Source: Opeltia flavorubescens
Taxonomy: Eukaryota; Ascomycota; Lecanoromycetes; Teloschistales; Teloschistaceae
NCBI GenBank assembly: GCA_000442125.1
Contig: KE546977.1
Location: 1,364,001-1,428,000 of the forward strand
Reading direction: 5' to 3'
DNA length: 64,000 nt
In this document: positions 35,228-47,309 of the stretch, piece after piece
Layout of the letters: each line of letters starts with the position of its first letter
Numbering within the stretch: position 1 is the stretch's first letter
Position numbers and translations under genes: made by a program
Notes under the pieces: model-generated
Seen by the model: only the letters and a program-made list of their open reading frames with translations
What the model was told of the DNA's origin: nothing
The model's database searches: none

Positions 35228-36034
35228 TTACAACCTCCTACGATTCTTACTCCTCGTCCCCCCAAACTTCAATCTCGTCGCATCACAAACCCTCACCACC
35301 CTCCCCCTTATATTCCTCCCCTCACTCCCCAAAAGTATTTTACTCAGAGCTTCTCTCCCCGGTCCGAAATCTCTCAGCACGACCTCCAAGCTCTGTATCT
35401 GCGTCAACAGCCCTTGCTGCTGTATTCTCCCCATTACATACGCCCCCAACTGATACGCGGCATCGTATGTCCCCCGAGCAGCTTTCCGGAACCCGATTGA
35501 GCCTGCGGAGACGGAGATTAGGGCATCCCGATTCGGTTTCGTGAGCGTGATGTGCGTGTTATGTTTTGTGCTGTAGACGTGGAGGTGATGTGGTTCGGGG
35601 AGGGGAGGGTACTCGGCTATGGAGCGGGAGGAGGCGGTGTCTGGAGTATTTTGTGAAGCCCAGCCTAGGATGGAGTTCATGGTATCGCCGAGCGCAGAGG
35701 GTTTGTTGGAGGTGGTGTTGCTGCTATTCTGCGCTTGTAGGAGGTCGCTGATCAGCGAAGGGCGACTGCTTTCTGGTTTTGGGTCGGGGGTATTTGGGAA
35801 GGTGGAGGCAGGAGGGACAGTGGTCTGATCTGTGGATTGCTGCGTAGAGGCTGAGTTAGGGTTTTCGGCTTCTGGAATGTCTATGGGGGGTTGACGTGGT
35901 GGATCAGTGGAATCGGCGAGCTTGGAAGTCGAAGTTGATAGTGGTCGGAGGGGGGTTCGTGATGGGAGGAGCCTTATTCTGCATTGCGCGCAGATAGACC
36001 GGTAGCTTATAGTGTTTCTGGCGAACCGGTCCAT
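35228..36034 (-). CDS. mrps18: mitochondrial small-subunit ribosomal protein uS11m
   Basis: A single exon of 268 residues. A mitochondrial presequence (MDRFARNTISYRSICAQCRI) and a long disordered Ser/Thr/Pro extension come first, then the uS11 domain, about residues 150-268. Its marks are HLHVYSTKHNTHITL, SAGSIGFRKAARGTYDAAYQ, and VVLRDFGPGREALSKILL with the GPGR signature, then the basic end TRSKNRRRL. This matches yeast Mrps18 (uS11m), which binds 12S-type rRNA at the platform of the mitoribosome. It lies head-to-head, 233 bp from tim44, another mitochondrial gene. Codon use changes from C-rich to G-rich along the gene. Confidence 0.92.
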   Translation of the reverse strand: MDRFARNTISYRSICAQCRIRLLPSRTPLRPLSTSTSKLADSTDPPRQPPIDIPEAENPNSASTQQSTDQTTVPPASTFPNTPDPKPESSRPSLISDLLQAQNSSNTTSNKPSALGDTMNSILGWASQNTPDTASSRSIAEYPPLPEPHHLHVYSTKHNTHITLTKPNRDALISVSAGSIGFRKAARGTYDAAYQLGAYVMGRIQQQGLLTQIQSLEVVLRDFGPGREALSKILLGSEGRNIRGRVVRVCDATRLKFGGTRSKNRRRL

Positions 36035-36267
36035 GATGAGTTATATTTGCTGGACGATTGGCTTCGCCTAAAAAGCTTTGCTTTCACAGAGATCAAAAGA
36101 GAAACCTAGGTATGGAAGAAGTACGTGACCACTAGCGTGGCGCTAGCTGCCAAAATCCTTTCGCCGCCTATCGAAATCGTTAAACTCCGTGCATCTCACT
36201 CTACTTTCTCCAACTCATCTAAGCGAAGGTTTGAGCAACCAACAAAGTCTTGGTCGGGGTCAAGAGC
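36035..36267. promoter_or_regulatory. shared divergent promoter, mrps18 / tim44
   Basis: 233 bp between the start codons of two nuclear genes for mitochondrial proteins, so the two probably share regulatory sites. Confidence 0.5.
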
Positions 36268-37942
36268 ATGAGCGTAGCTCTACGTCTTTCAGCGACCTCC
36301 CGCGCAAACCATCTGAGGGTTTTCCGGGCTTCATCCTCTGCCATACCCCATACCTACGGACGAAATGCCGCTTACAGAAGACCGGCCAGGCCAGTAGCAT
36401 TAGAACCTTCTGTAGCCACCCTCAAATCTCCTATTCTCTCTTCTCCCCGCAACAGCACCTCCATACTCCTCCGTAACCAATCATTCCTCACCTACAGGGC
36501 CTTCGCCTCGACAAGTCGCAGCTTCCAGCAGCAAGAACAGCAGCAGAGACAAGGAAGTTCGGCGGATCAAGCAGATTCTGACCAGTCAAAACAGAGATCA
36601 GAAGATCAAAAGGATGACAAATCTAGCTCGTCGAATGAGCAAACAGATGATGGACGAACGAGAAGAAAACAAGAGAAGAAGGAAGAGCCACCACCACCGC
36701 CTCCACATGGAAACAAGTCTCCATGGCAAGTTTTCACGGAGACCCTGCAGTCAGAGTTCAAGGCTTCGAAGGAGTGGAATGAGTCTACCAAAGCCATTGC
36801 GTCATCAGCGCATCAGTTCACGGAAAACGAATCCATAAAACGAGCACGGGCAGCCTATACGGCAGCCTCCGGGGCGGCGACTTCAACAACGGCATCAGCC
36901 TTGAAAAATACAGGGAAGGTCATTGGGAAGTCTGCAGCCTGGACGTGGGATACTCCTGTGGTGAAAGGTGTACGCGTAGGTGTCAATGTTACAGGAAAGG
37001 GTATTGAGAAAGTCACACGGCCTGTTCGGGAGACGCAGATATACAAAACCGCAGTTGGGGGAGTCAAGGACGTCGTGGATGATGGCAGCAGCTCGAGGTA
37101 TGGTGGATGGTTAGAAAAGGAGGAAAGACGAAAGCAGAGAGAGCTTAGGGAGCTTAAGGAAGCAACTTTACCTGGCGGACAGAACAGGAGGGCCGAGAAG
37201 GTTGAAGAAGACCCAAAGTGAGCTGTCCACCCTCCGGTCGTAGGATGAGCTAACATGGTGAATCAGTGCTGGCACGAACGTGACTTTACACAAGGACGCC
37301 AAATGGAAAGAGTCATGGCGAGAATTCAAAGACTCTAACAAAGTCATGCAATCTATTTTCTCCTTGAAATCTACCTACAACGAGTCCGAGAATCCTTTTG
37401 TTTCAACCGCTCGAAGTATCACAGACAAGATAGCTGGGTTCTTTGCAGAGAACGAGACGGCTATGGTTATCAAGAAATTCCGAGAAATGGATCCGACTTT
37501 CCAGGTCGAACCCTTCCTTCGGGAAATGCGAGAATACATTCTGCCGGAAGTACTGGATGCGTACGTCAAAGGGGACACCGAGACGTTGAAGCTCTGGCTC
37601 TCTGCAGCACAATACCAAGTCTATGCTGCATTGGCCCAACAGTACACAACTGCTGGCCTCAAATCTGATGGACGAATCCTTGACATAAGACATGTCGATA
37701 TTCTGTCTGCTCGGATACTTGACCCAGGGGAAGTTCCAGTCTTTATCATTACTTGTCGTACACAAGAGGTACATGTATACCGAAACGCCAAGACAAACCA
37801 GCTAGCTGCCGGTATGGAAGACAAGGTTCAGCTGGTCACATACGCTATCGGAGTGACTCGAGTAGCGGATGATGTGAACAATCCAGACACTCGAGGTTGG
37901 AGGTTAATTGAGCTACAGAAGAGCGCTCGGGATTACATATGA
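36268..37942 (+). CDS. tim44: Tim44, presequence translocase motor subunit
   Basis: Two exons (36268-37217, 37267-37942) give 541 residues. The ATG at 36268 (MSVALRLSATSRANHLRVF) is the first true ATG; the frame upstream to 36250 has only TTG. A presequence is followed by a Gln/Asp/Lys-rich region with a run of prolines, then SPWQVFTETLQSEFKASKEW, which begins the Tim44 motor-binding segment, and GKSAAWTWDTPVVKGVRVGV. The C-terminal Tim44 domain (about residues 340-541) has NPFVSTARSITDKIAGFFAENE and EMREYILPEVLDAYVKGD. Tim44 docks mtHsp70 on the TIM23 channel at the inner membrane. Confidence 0.95.
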
Positions 37943-38533
37943 TGCGAAATAGCATCTGCGAGTTATCCGCGCTGTCAAGAGGTTGTTCGTGCAATTCAGC
38001 GAGCATCTGCATTTCTAGGTTCATCACTCTCGGTTCTATTCGCTGTATCATATTTCGGCATGGTGGTCCCTTGCCTTTACGTTCTACTGGCGTTTGCTGT
38101 ATTGACCTGGAATGGAAAAAGGAGGCAGGAATTTGGACGCCACTCTCTAAATAATCTTGATGATCAAAGTACCATGTATTTGTATATTATTAGTCCAATT
38201 TTTCGTTTGAAGATTTTGCGCTGTCTTCAGGCTCTACAGCGGACCTCCGGACTGAATTGGCGGAGCTTCGGAGAGCGGAGTATTTTGCATCATGAATAGG
38301 TGGTATGCCGTAATTGATATACGGTAGGCAGTACGAGCGTCCCGTGAAGTGAAAGTGTTACCTCCGGGCCCTCAATACCCTGAATTGACACGAGCCAAAA
38401 CGCCATGCAACGCATAGTCTTCTGGATTTTAAGCACCTAGCCCAGCCGACGATTCGGCAAACATACGAACCTCACTGTTTTCTAGAAAGCGCATGCGGTG
38501 GACTCAAGCGACCACCATTCCAATGTCGAGTGA
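37943..38533. other. intergenic region between tim44 and VPS9-ankyrin gene
   Basis: About 0.6 kb: the 3' side of tim44 and the promoter of the next plus-strand gene. No supported coding frame. Confidence 0.35.
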
Positions 38534-41500
38534 ATGCACCCTCTCAATCCCTTTCTGCGGGCTTTCTTTCGAAGTACGCTCCCCGCCCAATGCAATCCTA
38601 TCAATTATCATGTAGGCCATTTTCCATTTCAAGTTTAACCTCGTGGGAGCTAAGAGGTATTGATTGTAGATCCTCCTTGTCCCTACCACCGAGGTCCTTG
38701 TCGGCTCGAAAGATCGCGAAAGCAACTCTCTATACTCCGAACTAGCAACATCAGAAGAATTTTTGGCAAGCCATGTCATTCGCATCACTGCGGACCAAGC
38801 GCCCACCAATGGCAGTGTTCGTGACAGCCGAGGCAAAGCAAAACAGTATACCACAGTCAATGGACGTACATTGGTTGTGAAGGAGTCGTTCGTCTACAGC
38901 AACAAGGGTGAGTTCTGCGAAGGACTATTGAAGACTACGTAATGAGCTTATGATTGCTCTAGGGTTCAAGAACATCAATCAGGCGCAATTACTGAGCGAC
39001 GCTCTTTACTACTCCGATCAGTTCGAGTCGCAACAATGGTTGATCTACTACATCTCGAGACCCCTGATCGGATCTTGGGAGCAGATCAAGATTACGCCCG
39101 CAACGCTACCAGGTATCATCCAGGGCGCCAGACCGACAATCCAACCCACGCCCAACGCTGGTGAATCCCGATCAGACAAGGCTTCCGACCACAAGAAAAT
39201 CATAAAGTCTTTCAGCGACCTCCTCAACCACTTCCCTATGATTGCCAGACAAATGCAGCCTGGCTTGGAGCGGGTATTCAAGAATTTTCAGAAGGAGAAC
39301 CATGAGCATGCCGCTTTCGTGCAATCGCACTCATCCGCGAAGCTCTCTCGTCGCTCTTCAACGACATCTTCACATTCTGGAAGCAACGGCTCAATCCATA
39401 GTCGATTCTCAAACGGGTATCCGAAGAGTGCGTCGATTGCTAGTACAAAAGTAAATGAAGAAGAAGAGTCTGTCCGGCGGACACTGGAGGCGGCGGTGAC
39501 GGCGGCGATTGATCTGTTTCAGCTGGTTGATAAGCAACAGCTCTCTTATCTTGGCTCGAGCACGGACTTGACTGGATCTGCTGTCGAGCGACTCATCGAA
39601 CGTTACATTACAGAGCAATTACATGATGCGGCTGTTTTTCCGGTGTTATGCAATAGCCGAAAGCTCGAAGATCTCGAACTGGAGTCTCGGATTCATGGTA
39701 TGGAGAACATTGACGTTGCACAAGTCGGTCTCTCCATTGAGGACGGAAGGAAAGGCAAGGCATCGTTACTAAAGCGGATTGAGCGAGGGGTTGAAGAATT
39801 CCGGAAAATGGGAGTCGCAGGCAGTCCTCAGCAGATGCTTGAAGTACTTGTGGAAACGCAAAAAGTGGTCACCGCGACTGAAGCAGCGATTGATGGACAG
39901 CACCGGGTCGATGAAAAGTCTAGCGAAGATTCCGAAAAACCAGTAATTCCTATGACAATGAATGCTGATACCCTGGTGTCATTATTACTGGTGGTGGTAA
40001 TACGCTCGCAAGTTCGGCACTTACAAGCAAGACTTGCGTACATGAGAAGCTTCATCTTTATCGATGATGTCGACAGTGGCGAGATGGGTTACTCCTTGAG
40101 CACTTTCGAAGCAGTCTTGTCATATTTAGCAACGGATTCTGGTCAATTAAGGAAGGCCAGCCGAAGAAACAAGAGATTATGGCAAGCTACCAAAAGAGGC
40201 GCCGTTTCCGAAGTATCAGCGATTCTCGAAGGTTCACCCAGGCATCCGATTCATAATGGGGATGGGCTTGGAGCCAACCATGAAGAAGCAGTGGATGACA
40301 ATTCTGGTTTTCAGACCGCAGATTTCCCTGTGCCACCACGTCAAGACCTGTCCAATGGACATTTGTCCGAAACCGGTACAGAGGTAGGAACCCTGAGTGA
40401 ACCATCTGCACTCGCGCATGTATTTCCCTTCCAGTCAGGACGCAATCTTCAGCATTCCGACCCACAGCCGCGAAAACCAAAGCGTGTATCGATGGATGTC
40501 CGTAGCCTTTCAAACACGTCCGAGTTCTCCTTCAAGTCACGAACCACTACTATAGATTCAGGAGGTAGTGCGATCGAGAGTGATACATCTGTCGAGACAT
40601 TAGCGCAAACTCAAGACGCTGACGGGGATTCGATTCTCATGATGGCTGTCGAGGCTCGCCAGCCAGTTGTTCTGGAGTATCTTCTCAATCAAGAAGACTA
40701 TTTCCCCACCAAGTTCATACTCGAGGACGCCAACAGCGAAGGGACGACCTTGCTAAGTGCAGCTGTGCAGACTACAAACAGGGAAGTGATGGAGACTATC
40801 TTGCATCACATCTTACAAGTCAGGGATAACCAGGTGATTCAAGAGTATTTTGCTCGAGCAGACGTTCGTGGTCGTACTGTCGCCCATTACCTATTCAATG
40901 CTCCAGAGCTAGTCGGTAGATTTGGTGAGGATCTTCCATGGAGAAAAAAAGACAGAAACGGCCAGACTCCTTTGCTTGCCTTGTGCAGATCGTATGATCA
41001 CCCGAACTATCATGAGATGGTCAGTGCAGCCTTGCATTTTGCTACCATCGAGCAAGGAGATGGCCAGCCACTTCACTTGGATAGCCATGTCGATGCCAAG
41101 GGTAACACTTTGCTTCATGTTGTCAATGAACCGTCCTTGGCCGTTCGTCTGCTCAAGCATTGTGACTCCAACGCAAACGCGGCGAATGACAAAGGTTTCA
41201 CGCCCCTGATGGTTGCGAGTAAATACGGCCGAATCGACATGATTAGAGTTTTCTTCGGTGACCGCAGGGTTGACATATACGCAAAAGAGCTCCGGGGGAT
41301 GACTGCTGTGGAGCTTGCAAAGGATGACGAAGTACGGAATCGTATTGATGATATGGTGCTCGTCTCAAATGTGCCTGCCGCAGATGGAAGGGTGACTTCG
41401 GTCGTGCGCGCCTTCTTCGTCGAGGATGCTTCAATCCGTCTGATCATCAAGTCTGCGGTCAGAAATGAGAATGGCATGATCGGGATAACGACTTGTAGGA

Positions 41501-42580
41501 GATCATTGGCAGATTTTGAGAATCTGGCAAAATGGTTATCGCAGGAGCATCCAGCTTCGTGGCTGCCAGCAGTCTTTAATTTCCGGTCTCCTTTTCTCAT
41601 TCCCGCTCGACCGTCAAAAGCAACGCTGCAAGATATCCAAGTCCGCCTCGACCGCTTTCTTAAAATCATGCTTGCACATTCGACCTTTGCTACGCATGAG
41701 TTGCTTTGGGAGTTCATCCTGTTCCCGGAGATCCAACCTGAGATGATGGAAGAGCGGAGTCGAAAGAAGGCCGAAGTGCGGGCCGAAAATATCAAAGAGC
41801 AATATGAACCTGTGGAAGATGTCCGTGACGTCGAATCTTTTGTCGGTCATGCCCGAGAAGCTCTCAGGGGAGTCAATCACTCCACCAAAAGTGCCATGCG
41901 GAGAGTAGCCAATATCCGTAATTCTGCTCAAGGTACGTATCATACGTTTTCCCTGCTCCTCAATTCTCTCCCACTCCCTCTTTTCAAGAACTGAAATGTG
42001 TGACGCAGATTTCTCCACATCCCTCGACCTCGCCTCCCAAGCCATCTCCACCCTCCCCTTCCTCCCCCCTTCCCACCTCACAGCCCTCACCACCTTCGCC
42101 TCCACCACCAAACCTCCTGAATCCAACCCCTACAAAATCCTCCACGCAGACCTCTCCGCCATCTCCTCCACCAACCTCGCGATCCTATCCTCCCTCTCCC
42201 GCCCCCACACCCTCATCTCCCACATCCGCTCCGCCACCGACGCTCTCACCAAGCACCAAAATTCCCTCCGGAGAAGTGATCGTTGGCCCCTTGGCCTCCT
42301 GGATGAGACTAGGAAGGGTATTCAGAGGGATGCGGAGGAGAAGGTGCGGGGGGATAGGGAGGATCTGAGGGGGTTGGGGGCGGAGTTGAGGTATACGCAG
42401 CAGACTGTTGCGGGGGAGTTGGCGGGGTGGCAGGAATTGCATGCGAGGTTGGGGAGGAGGGCGGTTAGGGGGTTCGTGGAAAGGGTGGTGGTGGTGGAGA
42501 GGGAGAGGTTGGAGGGGATGAGGAGGGCGGGTAGGGGGCTGGGGTTGAGAGAGGGGAAAATGGGGGAAGGGGAGGGGTAA
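38534..42580 (+). CDS. VPS9-domain, ankyrin-repeat and PX-like trafficking protein
   Basis: Four exons (38534-38611, 38670-38907, 38963-41932, 42009-42580) give 1285 residues with all phases closing. Exons 1 and 2 were found from splice sites and frame and start MHPLNPFLRAFFRSTLPAQC. Domains in order: an N-terminal globular part, a VPS9 Rab5-GEF domain (about 250-500, with LVSLLLVVVIRSQVRHLQARL and SGEMGYSLSTFEAVLSYL), a linker, ankyrin repeats (about 655-900, from DADGDSILMMAVEARQP), a PX-like region (about 915-1040) and a coiled C-terminus. The VPS9 plus ankyrin pairing recalls animal VARP/ANKRD27; the overall protein is a filamentous-fungus type without a clear yeast counterpart. Likely an endosomal Rab5 activator. 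The last exon shows the C-to-G skew switch. Confidence 0.88.
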
Positions 42581-43167
42581 TTAGGGTGTGAAAGGGGGAA
42601 CTGGCGCTGAGGCATGGGTGATTTTTTGTTACCGTGGATTTTGAGAGGTTCTTGCAAGTTTTTTGTTCGGAAGATACCCCGGTGGTGGTGATATTTTGGG
42701 CGGTATATCATTTTAAATAATTAATCGCTTAATACGTTTCTATGGACACTCGATTTATTCGAGCAAATTTTGTGACACTCCCCTTCTATTAATCGGCGTT
42801 ATAGTGAAGATGGATAACATCGCTGATGCTTGGGGTTTGAAATTGCTTTTGGCATAGGTGCTGATGTGCTGAGTGAAACGAGGCATGTCTCCCAATACTA
42901 AAATCCGGTGCTTCTAGATGCGATACTGTCATTATCCCCATCGCCTGGGTAGGGGTTGAGAGATCGTCATCGTTTATTGGTCGCCCTTTCTGGAGTTGTG
43001 AAATCTTGAGAATTTTTGATGTTATGATGGGAGCATTGTTTTTTTTGTGTTTTTCAATTTGGCATGTGCATGCTTTTGAATACATCCAACCTTCACAACG
43101 GACTCAATATCCACCGCCACCGCTCAGCGTCGTAAACCACACACTATCTCTAGGCTGGCAACCTCCC
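42581..43167. other. convergent intergenic region
   Basis: 587 bp between convergent genes; AT- and T-rich, no supported ORF. Confidence 0.4.
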
Positions 43168-43725
43168 TCAATAGTCCCGACCACCACCGCTGTTGGAATG
43201 ACGAGATCCCCTCGACGCGTGGCCATGACTGTGGGAGTGAGAATGGGAGCTTCGTGCATGACCGCCATGACTACTCCCACCATCTGAACGATACCGATCC
43301 CTCTGCCCACTTCTCATTTCCGACCTACGGCTTTGTTGACTCCGCGAATGCTGAGACCCATACTGCATCGAGGGCACGCGAGAAGGAGGTTGACTATGAT
43401 GCGAAGCAGCGTGCCCACCATGCACCGGTATTGGAAACGCCGGAATTTCATCATCATCATCACCGTCTTGATTTTGAGCTCCGTGGAATGATTGCGCTGC
43501 ATGCTGGGCCTGTGCTGCTGCCATCATCGCAGGCGCCATATGCTGTTGCTGCTCCATATGATGTTGCTGCTGAACCTGTTCCTGCATCGCCATCTGCTCT
43601 TGCATGTTTTTTATGTTCTTATTACCAGGGTAGCAAGGGCAAAATATTAGTTTGCAGAGAGTGCCGATGAGGTCGCCGCCGTCGTCGAGGCAGAGGAGTT
43701 CTTTGAAGCAGCCCCAGTAGCACAT
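43168..43725 (-). CDS. Cys-rich N-terminus, Gln/His-rich low-complexity protein
   Basis: A single exon of 185 residues. The N-terminus has seven cysteines in about 30 residues (CYWGCF, LLCLDD, LCKLIFCPCYPG), which suggests palmitoylation or metal binding at a membrane; no signal peptide follows. Next are a Met/Gln-rich stretch, an acidic patch (DGDDDDEIPAF) and a Ser/Arg/His-rich tail with an SHSHSHSHGH run. No family recognised. The long overlapping plus-strand frame at 43254-43670 is its shadow: it has no comparable N-terminal design. Confidence 0.6.
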   Translation of the reverse strand: MCYWGCFKELLCLDDGGDLIGTLCKLIFCPCYPGNKNIKNMQEQMAMQEQVQQQHHMEQQQHMAPAMMAAAQAQHAAQSFHGAQNQDGDDDDEIPAFPIPVHGGHAASHHSQPPSRVPSMQYGSQHSRSQQSRRSEMRSGQRDRYRSDGGSSHGGHARSSHSHSHSHGHASRGSRHSNSGGGRDY

Positions 43726-44017
43726 TTCTTTTTTTTTCTTCTCTGTGTGAATGTCGGTGGGCGAGGGTGTTGATATGAGAGAGCTTTGGGGATTGTGGAT
43801 ATTGGCCGTGCAAGAATGTCTTTTTGCGATATATAGACATTTGGTGTCGTTGTTGCGGTGGAAGAGTCAAAGAGTCAGGACAAGAGACTCAGGTCTATCG
43901 TTGTTGATTCATAGTGGGTGGATGGTCCGTGCCAGCAGATTGCCCATGACTAAGGTCTATGGGGTTTGATTGGAATCCATCCACGGCTGTGTCATGATGA
44001 ATGAACAGTCAGACAGC

Positions 44018-45531
44018 TCAAGCGGCACTGGTCGTACTCTCCATTTCGACAGTCTTCAGTATCTCCCCATCATGCGGATATTCTACGCAATCCGAGTGAC
44101 GTGACCCATTACCTGAGCCTCTATGGGTACCGGGTTCAAAGTCAGCATAAGCCGTATTCGAAATGCTGTGGCTAAGTTCGATGTCCTGGGGAGGACCAAA
44201 GCCACCTGCAAGTCTCGTGATGGAATCGACAGATCTTTCCCATGGCCTTGGGTCACTCTTCGAACCAGATTTGAATCGATGATGCCGTAATCCCGCTTCT
44301 CGCTGTTTGGCGTAGATGTTCTGCCCTTTGCGTCCATGGCGAACAAGCTGGAAAAACTTAGGCAGAAGAGGAAGGCTGCTACAAACAAGGATCATAGTGG
44401 TTTCAGTGATGCTGGATATCCGCCAAGATCCATCAGAAATATGTTCTAGTGCAAAGGTCGAGATGACACGAAGGCTCACGTACCTCAGCAATCCGTTCTG
44501 TTGGCCCACGAAACACAGATCAGGAGACTCTATCAGGTCCACACTGTAGACCACACGAACGATACTAGCAGAGCAGCCGCTAGCGTTCTAGATCAGCCAA
44601 AAGAGGTAACGCAGCAGGGTGTATCGATGTCCTACAATAGACCAACCGCGAAAATGGCAAAAACGCCTGCCTTCTTGTTGACAGGTATTCGCAGTCTCCA
44701 AATGGAGTATATTGGAAGAGCCAGTATGGACAGATCTGAGCAGAGCCCCCAACAAGCGGAGATGACAGCATTGACATGCCAATCGAAACAATGGCCAGGA
44801 ATGGATGGTCTCCAGATCTTCTGACGTGGGCTACAAGCGAAGACGAACCAGAAAAAGAGAAAGGTGTAAACGATAAGGTTGCTCCAAATCAAGAAATGGA
44901 TCGATCCGTATATCAAGCCCTGTTTGAAGGGCACAAAGAGGCGCATGTACTGCAGCAGCAAGCCTAGCCTGGCGAGAAAACTCTTGACACAAAAAACGAT
45001 GTTCAAGGCGTTGATTAGCTATAGCGAAGAAGTCATCATCACGCTTTGATTCGCAACGAGGACGAGCTAGATCATGTACTCACCATGGATATATAGATCA
45101 TACTTGATTCAGTGATATTCCACTGATGCCGGCCCATGCCGTGTGACAGGCTATAGAGACCGAGAGCCATCCATGCTGTATACACGATCTAGTAGTCTTT
45201 CAGTAATTCGGTAGAGCTGGACATCGAAAGTTTTGGAAGAATGACGAACCGTGGCGAGAATGGTAGCATCTGCAAGCATTAACCAAACATTGTCTAGGAC
45301 GAAGGAGATCTACCGACAATCTTCAATCTCCAGGCGCCTGGTACCCCACGCTTTAGCGATCAGCCGGGCAACGAGAATTGAGGTCGTGATGAATATATAG
45401 AACGAGTATATCACGATGGAAACTGGCTGTAAATCCACATATCGGGTGGAGAAATCCGAGTGCTGGCCTTCAGGGGGCCTCAAAGCAGGAAGAGGTGAAT
45501 AGTCTGCTGGTGATGGGCCCGCCATTGTCAT
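44018..45531 (-). CDS. second PTH11-like rhodopsin-domain membrane protein
   Basis: Six exons as read here (45531-45318, 45293-45250, 45188-45084, 45018-44636, 44579-44484, 44411-44018) give 411 residues. The seven-helix layout shows LEIEDY at helix 2, LSHGMGRHQWN, NIVFCVKSFLARLGLLLQY, SIPGHCFDWHVNAVISACW, and SITETTMILVCSSLPLLPKFF in helix 7, then a polar cytosolic tail. The first intron would be only 24 bp (45294-45317) and contains an in-frame stop if not removed, so the gene is either spliced at an extreme micro-intron or damaged. The 72-bp intron at 44412-44483 has no stop in frame and could be retained. Ligand unknown. Confidence 0.7.
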
Positions 45532-46501
45532 TCTTTCTCAGTAGCTTCGACTTTGCTACAAGGAAGAAGTGATCTGGGCATGTGAAGCTTGACGAAATAG
45601 TTATGTGTGAAACACAAGCGAAAGGCAGATGTCGGGTCAGCAGAGCTACGTATTTTTATCATCCAACAGAATTGCCTGAGAGGTATCGCGAGGCTCTCGG
45701 ACAAAGGACTGTTCGACTGAAGACCGTATTGTGGCGATCGTACTGAAGTGGTGTGACAGACATCTCGATACGTGCGAGGCACACTGACGTTGCACGAATA
45801 ACGTAAACGCGATGAGCTTAGGACGTACTTTTGTACTCGGAGGTCTCTTGCTCGACATCTCCTGGTATAGATACAAGAGATCTGCATCGGGGTTCGGTGC
45901 CGTTGAGAGTCATATATGCATTGCCGCGGGTAATCTCCCGATTGGTGTCAGCCAAGTTACCTGATCGAGCCGGCTGCAGCTTGCATAGCTGACGATCAGC
46001 CTCAGTGTCCAAGATATTATTTGTAGGTATATAGCGATCATGTAAGATCTGATAGACGGGAAAAACGGATGTCCCATCCGAAAAGCTCTCTATTGGTGGG
46101 TTTCTAGCGGTTCCGCGATGGAAAAGCCGGGGAGTAGTCGATCTTGACGATAGCGAGTATTAGTGGTCGAAGAGTAGCCCATATACTGTAGTTTACCAAT
46201 CTGCGTTCATACACCCCCTTTTATGTTGTGACATAGTTGTAGAATAACCCGACTCAACTTCGCATAACTTCTCGATCGCGCTCATCCCTTGTTCCGTGTA
46301 TTCCGGTCTATGCGGCATGCTCTCTGTCAATAGGTACTTTGCAAGTTGTACCTGGTCCTCGATGTATTCAGCAATAGTCCTGTTCAGGCATGATTCAACT
46401 TAGCGTTTGAGTAATTCCATCAACGTACCACCGACCACGAATATTTTCCCAGTCACAGCGGATTTGTTAAACTCTCCATCCTTCAATTTGCACCATGTAA
46501 A
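45532..46501. other. intergenic region upstream of the rhodopsin-domain gene
   Basis: About 1 kb with the promoter of the minus-strand gene at 45531 and the 3' side of vps37. Frames at 45528-45887 lack support. Confidence 0.35.
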
Positions 46502-47309
46502 CTATCTCCAACCTCCAACCCTCCCCTCATCCCACCTAGCTCTTTCCTCTTTCCTCCTCCCTACTCCCCTTCTTCCCTCTCTAAATCTCCTCAGAAACTC
46601 CCCTAACTCCCTTTCTCCGACTTTTTCATCTCCTTCGAGAAAGCTCTCCTCCAAAACCCTGCACCAGTCCTCCCCTTCTCTCTCCCTTGCCACTAGTCTC
46701 TGATAGAGATTTTTGGGACTCCACTGCTCAAGCTGTTTATCGACTTCTGACTGCTTCTGCCTCCATTGACGTTCTAATCCGTGGAGGTGCAGGAGCCGTG
46801 ATTGAGTCTGCTGTCGTAGGGATAAGAGCTCGGCATGTTGAGATTGGAGTTGCTGGGCCAGTTGTTGGGTTTGAGAAAGGTGAGGCGGAAGAGGTGATGG
46901 CGTTAGAGAAGGGTGCTGAGAAGCCAGAGAGGAGAGGAGGGTAGTGTCATTTAGGATAGGCTGGAGAGCGGTGGTTCTGGCGGAAAGTCAGAAATGGGGC
47001 GACACTGGAGGAGGGATGGTAGCTGTACGGCTTGTCGACGAGGATTTCGGGGATCCAATTAGACGATGGCGAGGGTGGCTGCGGTGGATGGAAGTTGGAC
47101 GAAGGCCTCGGTGTTTCTGATTCAAGGGCAGGAGGACGTGTAGAGGTGGGTGGTGGAGGTGGAAGTGGGGGACCGGAGGCTGTCTGCCGCTGCTGCGAGG
47201 ACGGTTGACGGGCGGTTTCCGATTGGGGCTTTGGCGGAGGAGGTGGAGGAGCACGAGGATTGAGAAAGGTGGGAGTCGGCGCTGCGTCCCGGTCGGTTTG
47301 ATGTGACAT
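46502..47309 (-). CDS. vps37: ESCRT-I subunit Vps37 (Mod(r) domain)
   Basis: Two exons (47309-47029, 46976-46502) with a 52-bp intron (TTCTGAC branch site) give 251 residues. The N-terminal 90 residues are a Pro-rich tail with PPPPPPK and PPPPPP runs. The Mod(r) domain follows, starting WIPEILVDKPTTALQPIL, with the long heptad-rich helices of ESCRT-I (LQSQHAELLSLRQQTQ, then LERQWRQKQSEVDKQLEQW) and WSPKNLYQRLV, ending EESFLEGDEKVGERELGEF. Vps37 is a core subunit with Vps23 and Vps28 and sorts ubiquitinated cargo into multivesicular endosomes. It is head-to-head with ric1, also a trafficking gene. Confidence 0.82.

Noticed and set aside
43254-43670. 138-codon plus-strand frame
   Set aside because: Opposite strand of the Cys/Gln/His-rich gene; its composition follows from the complementary repeats.
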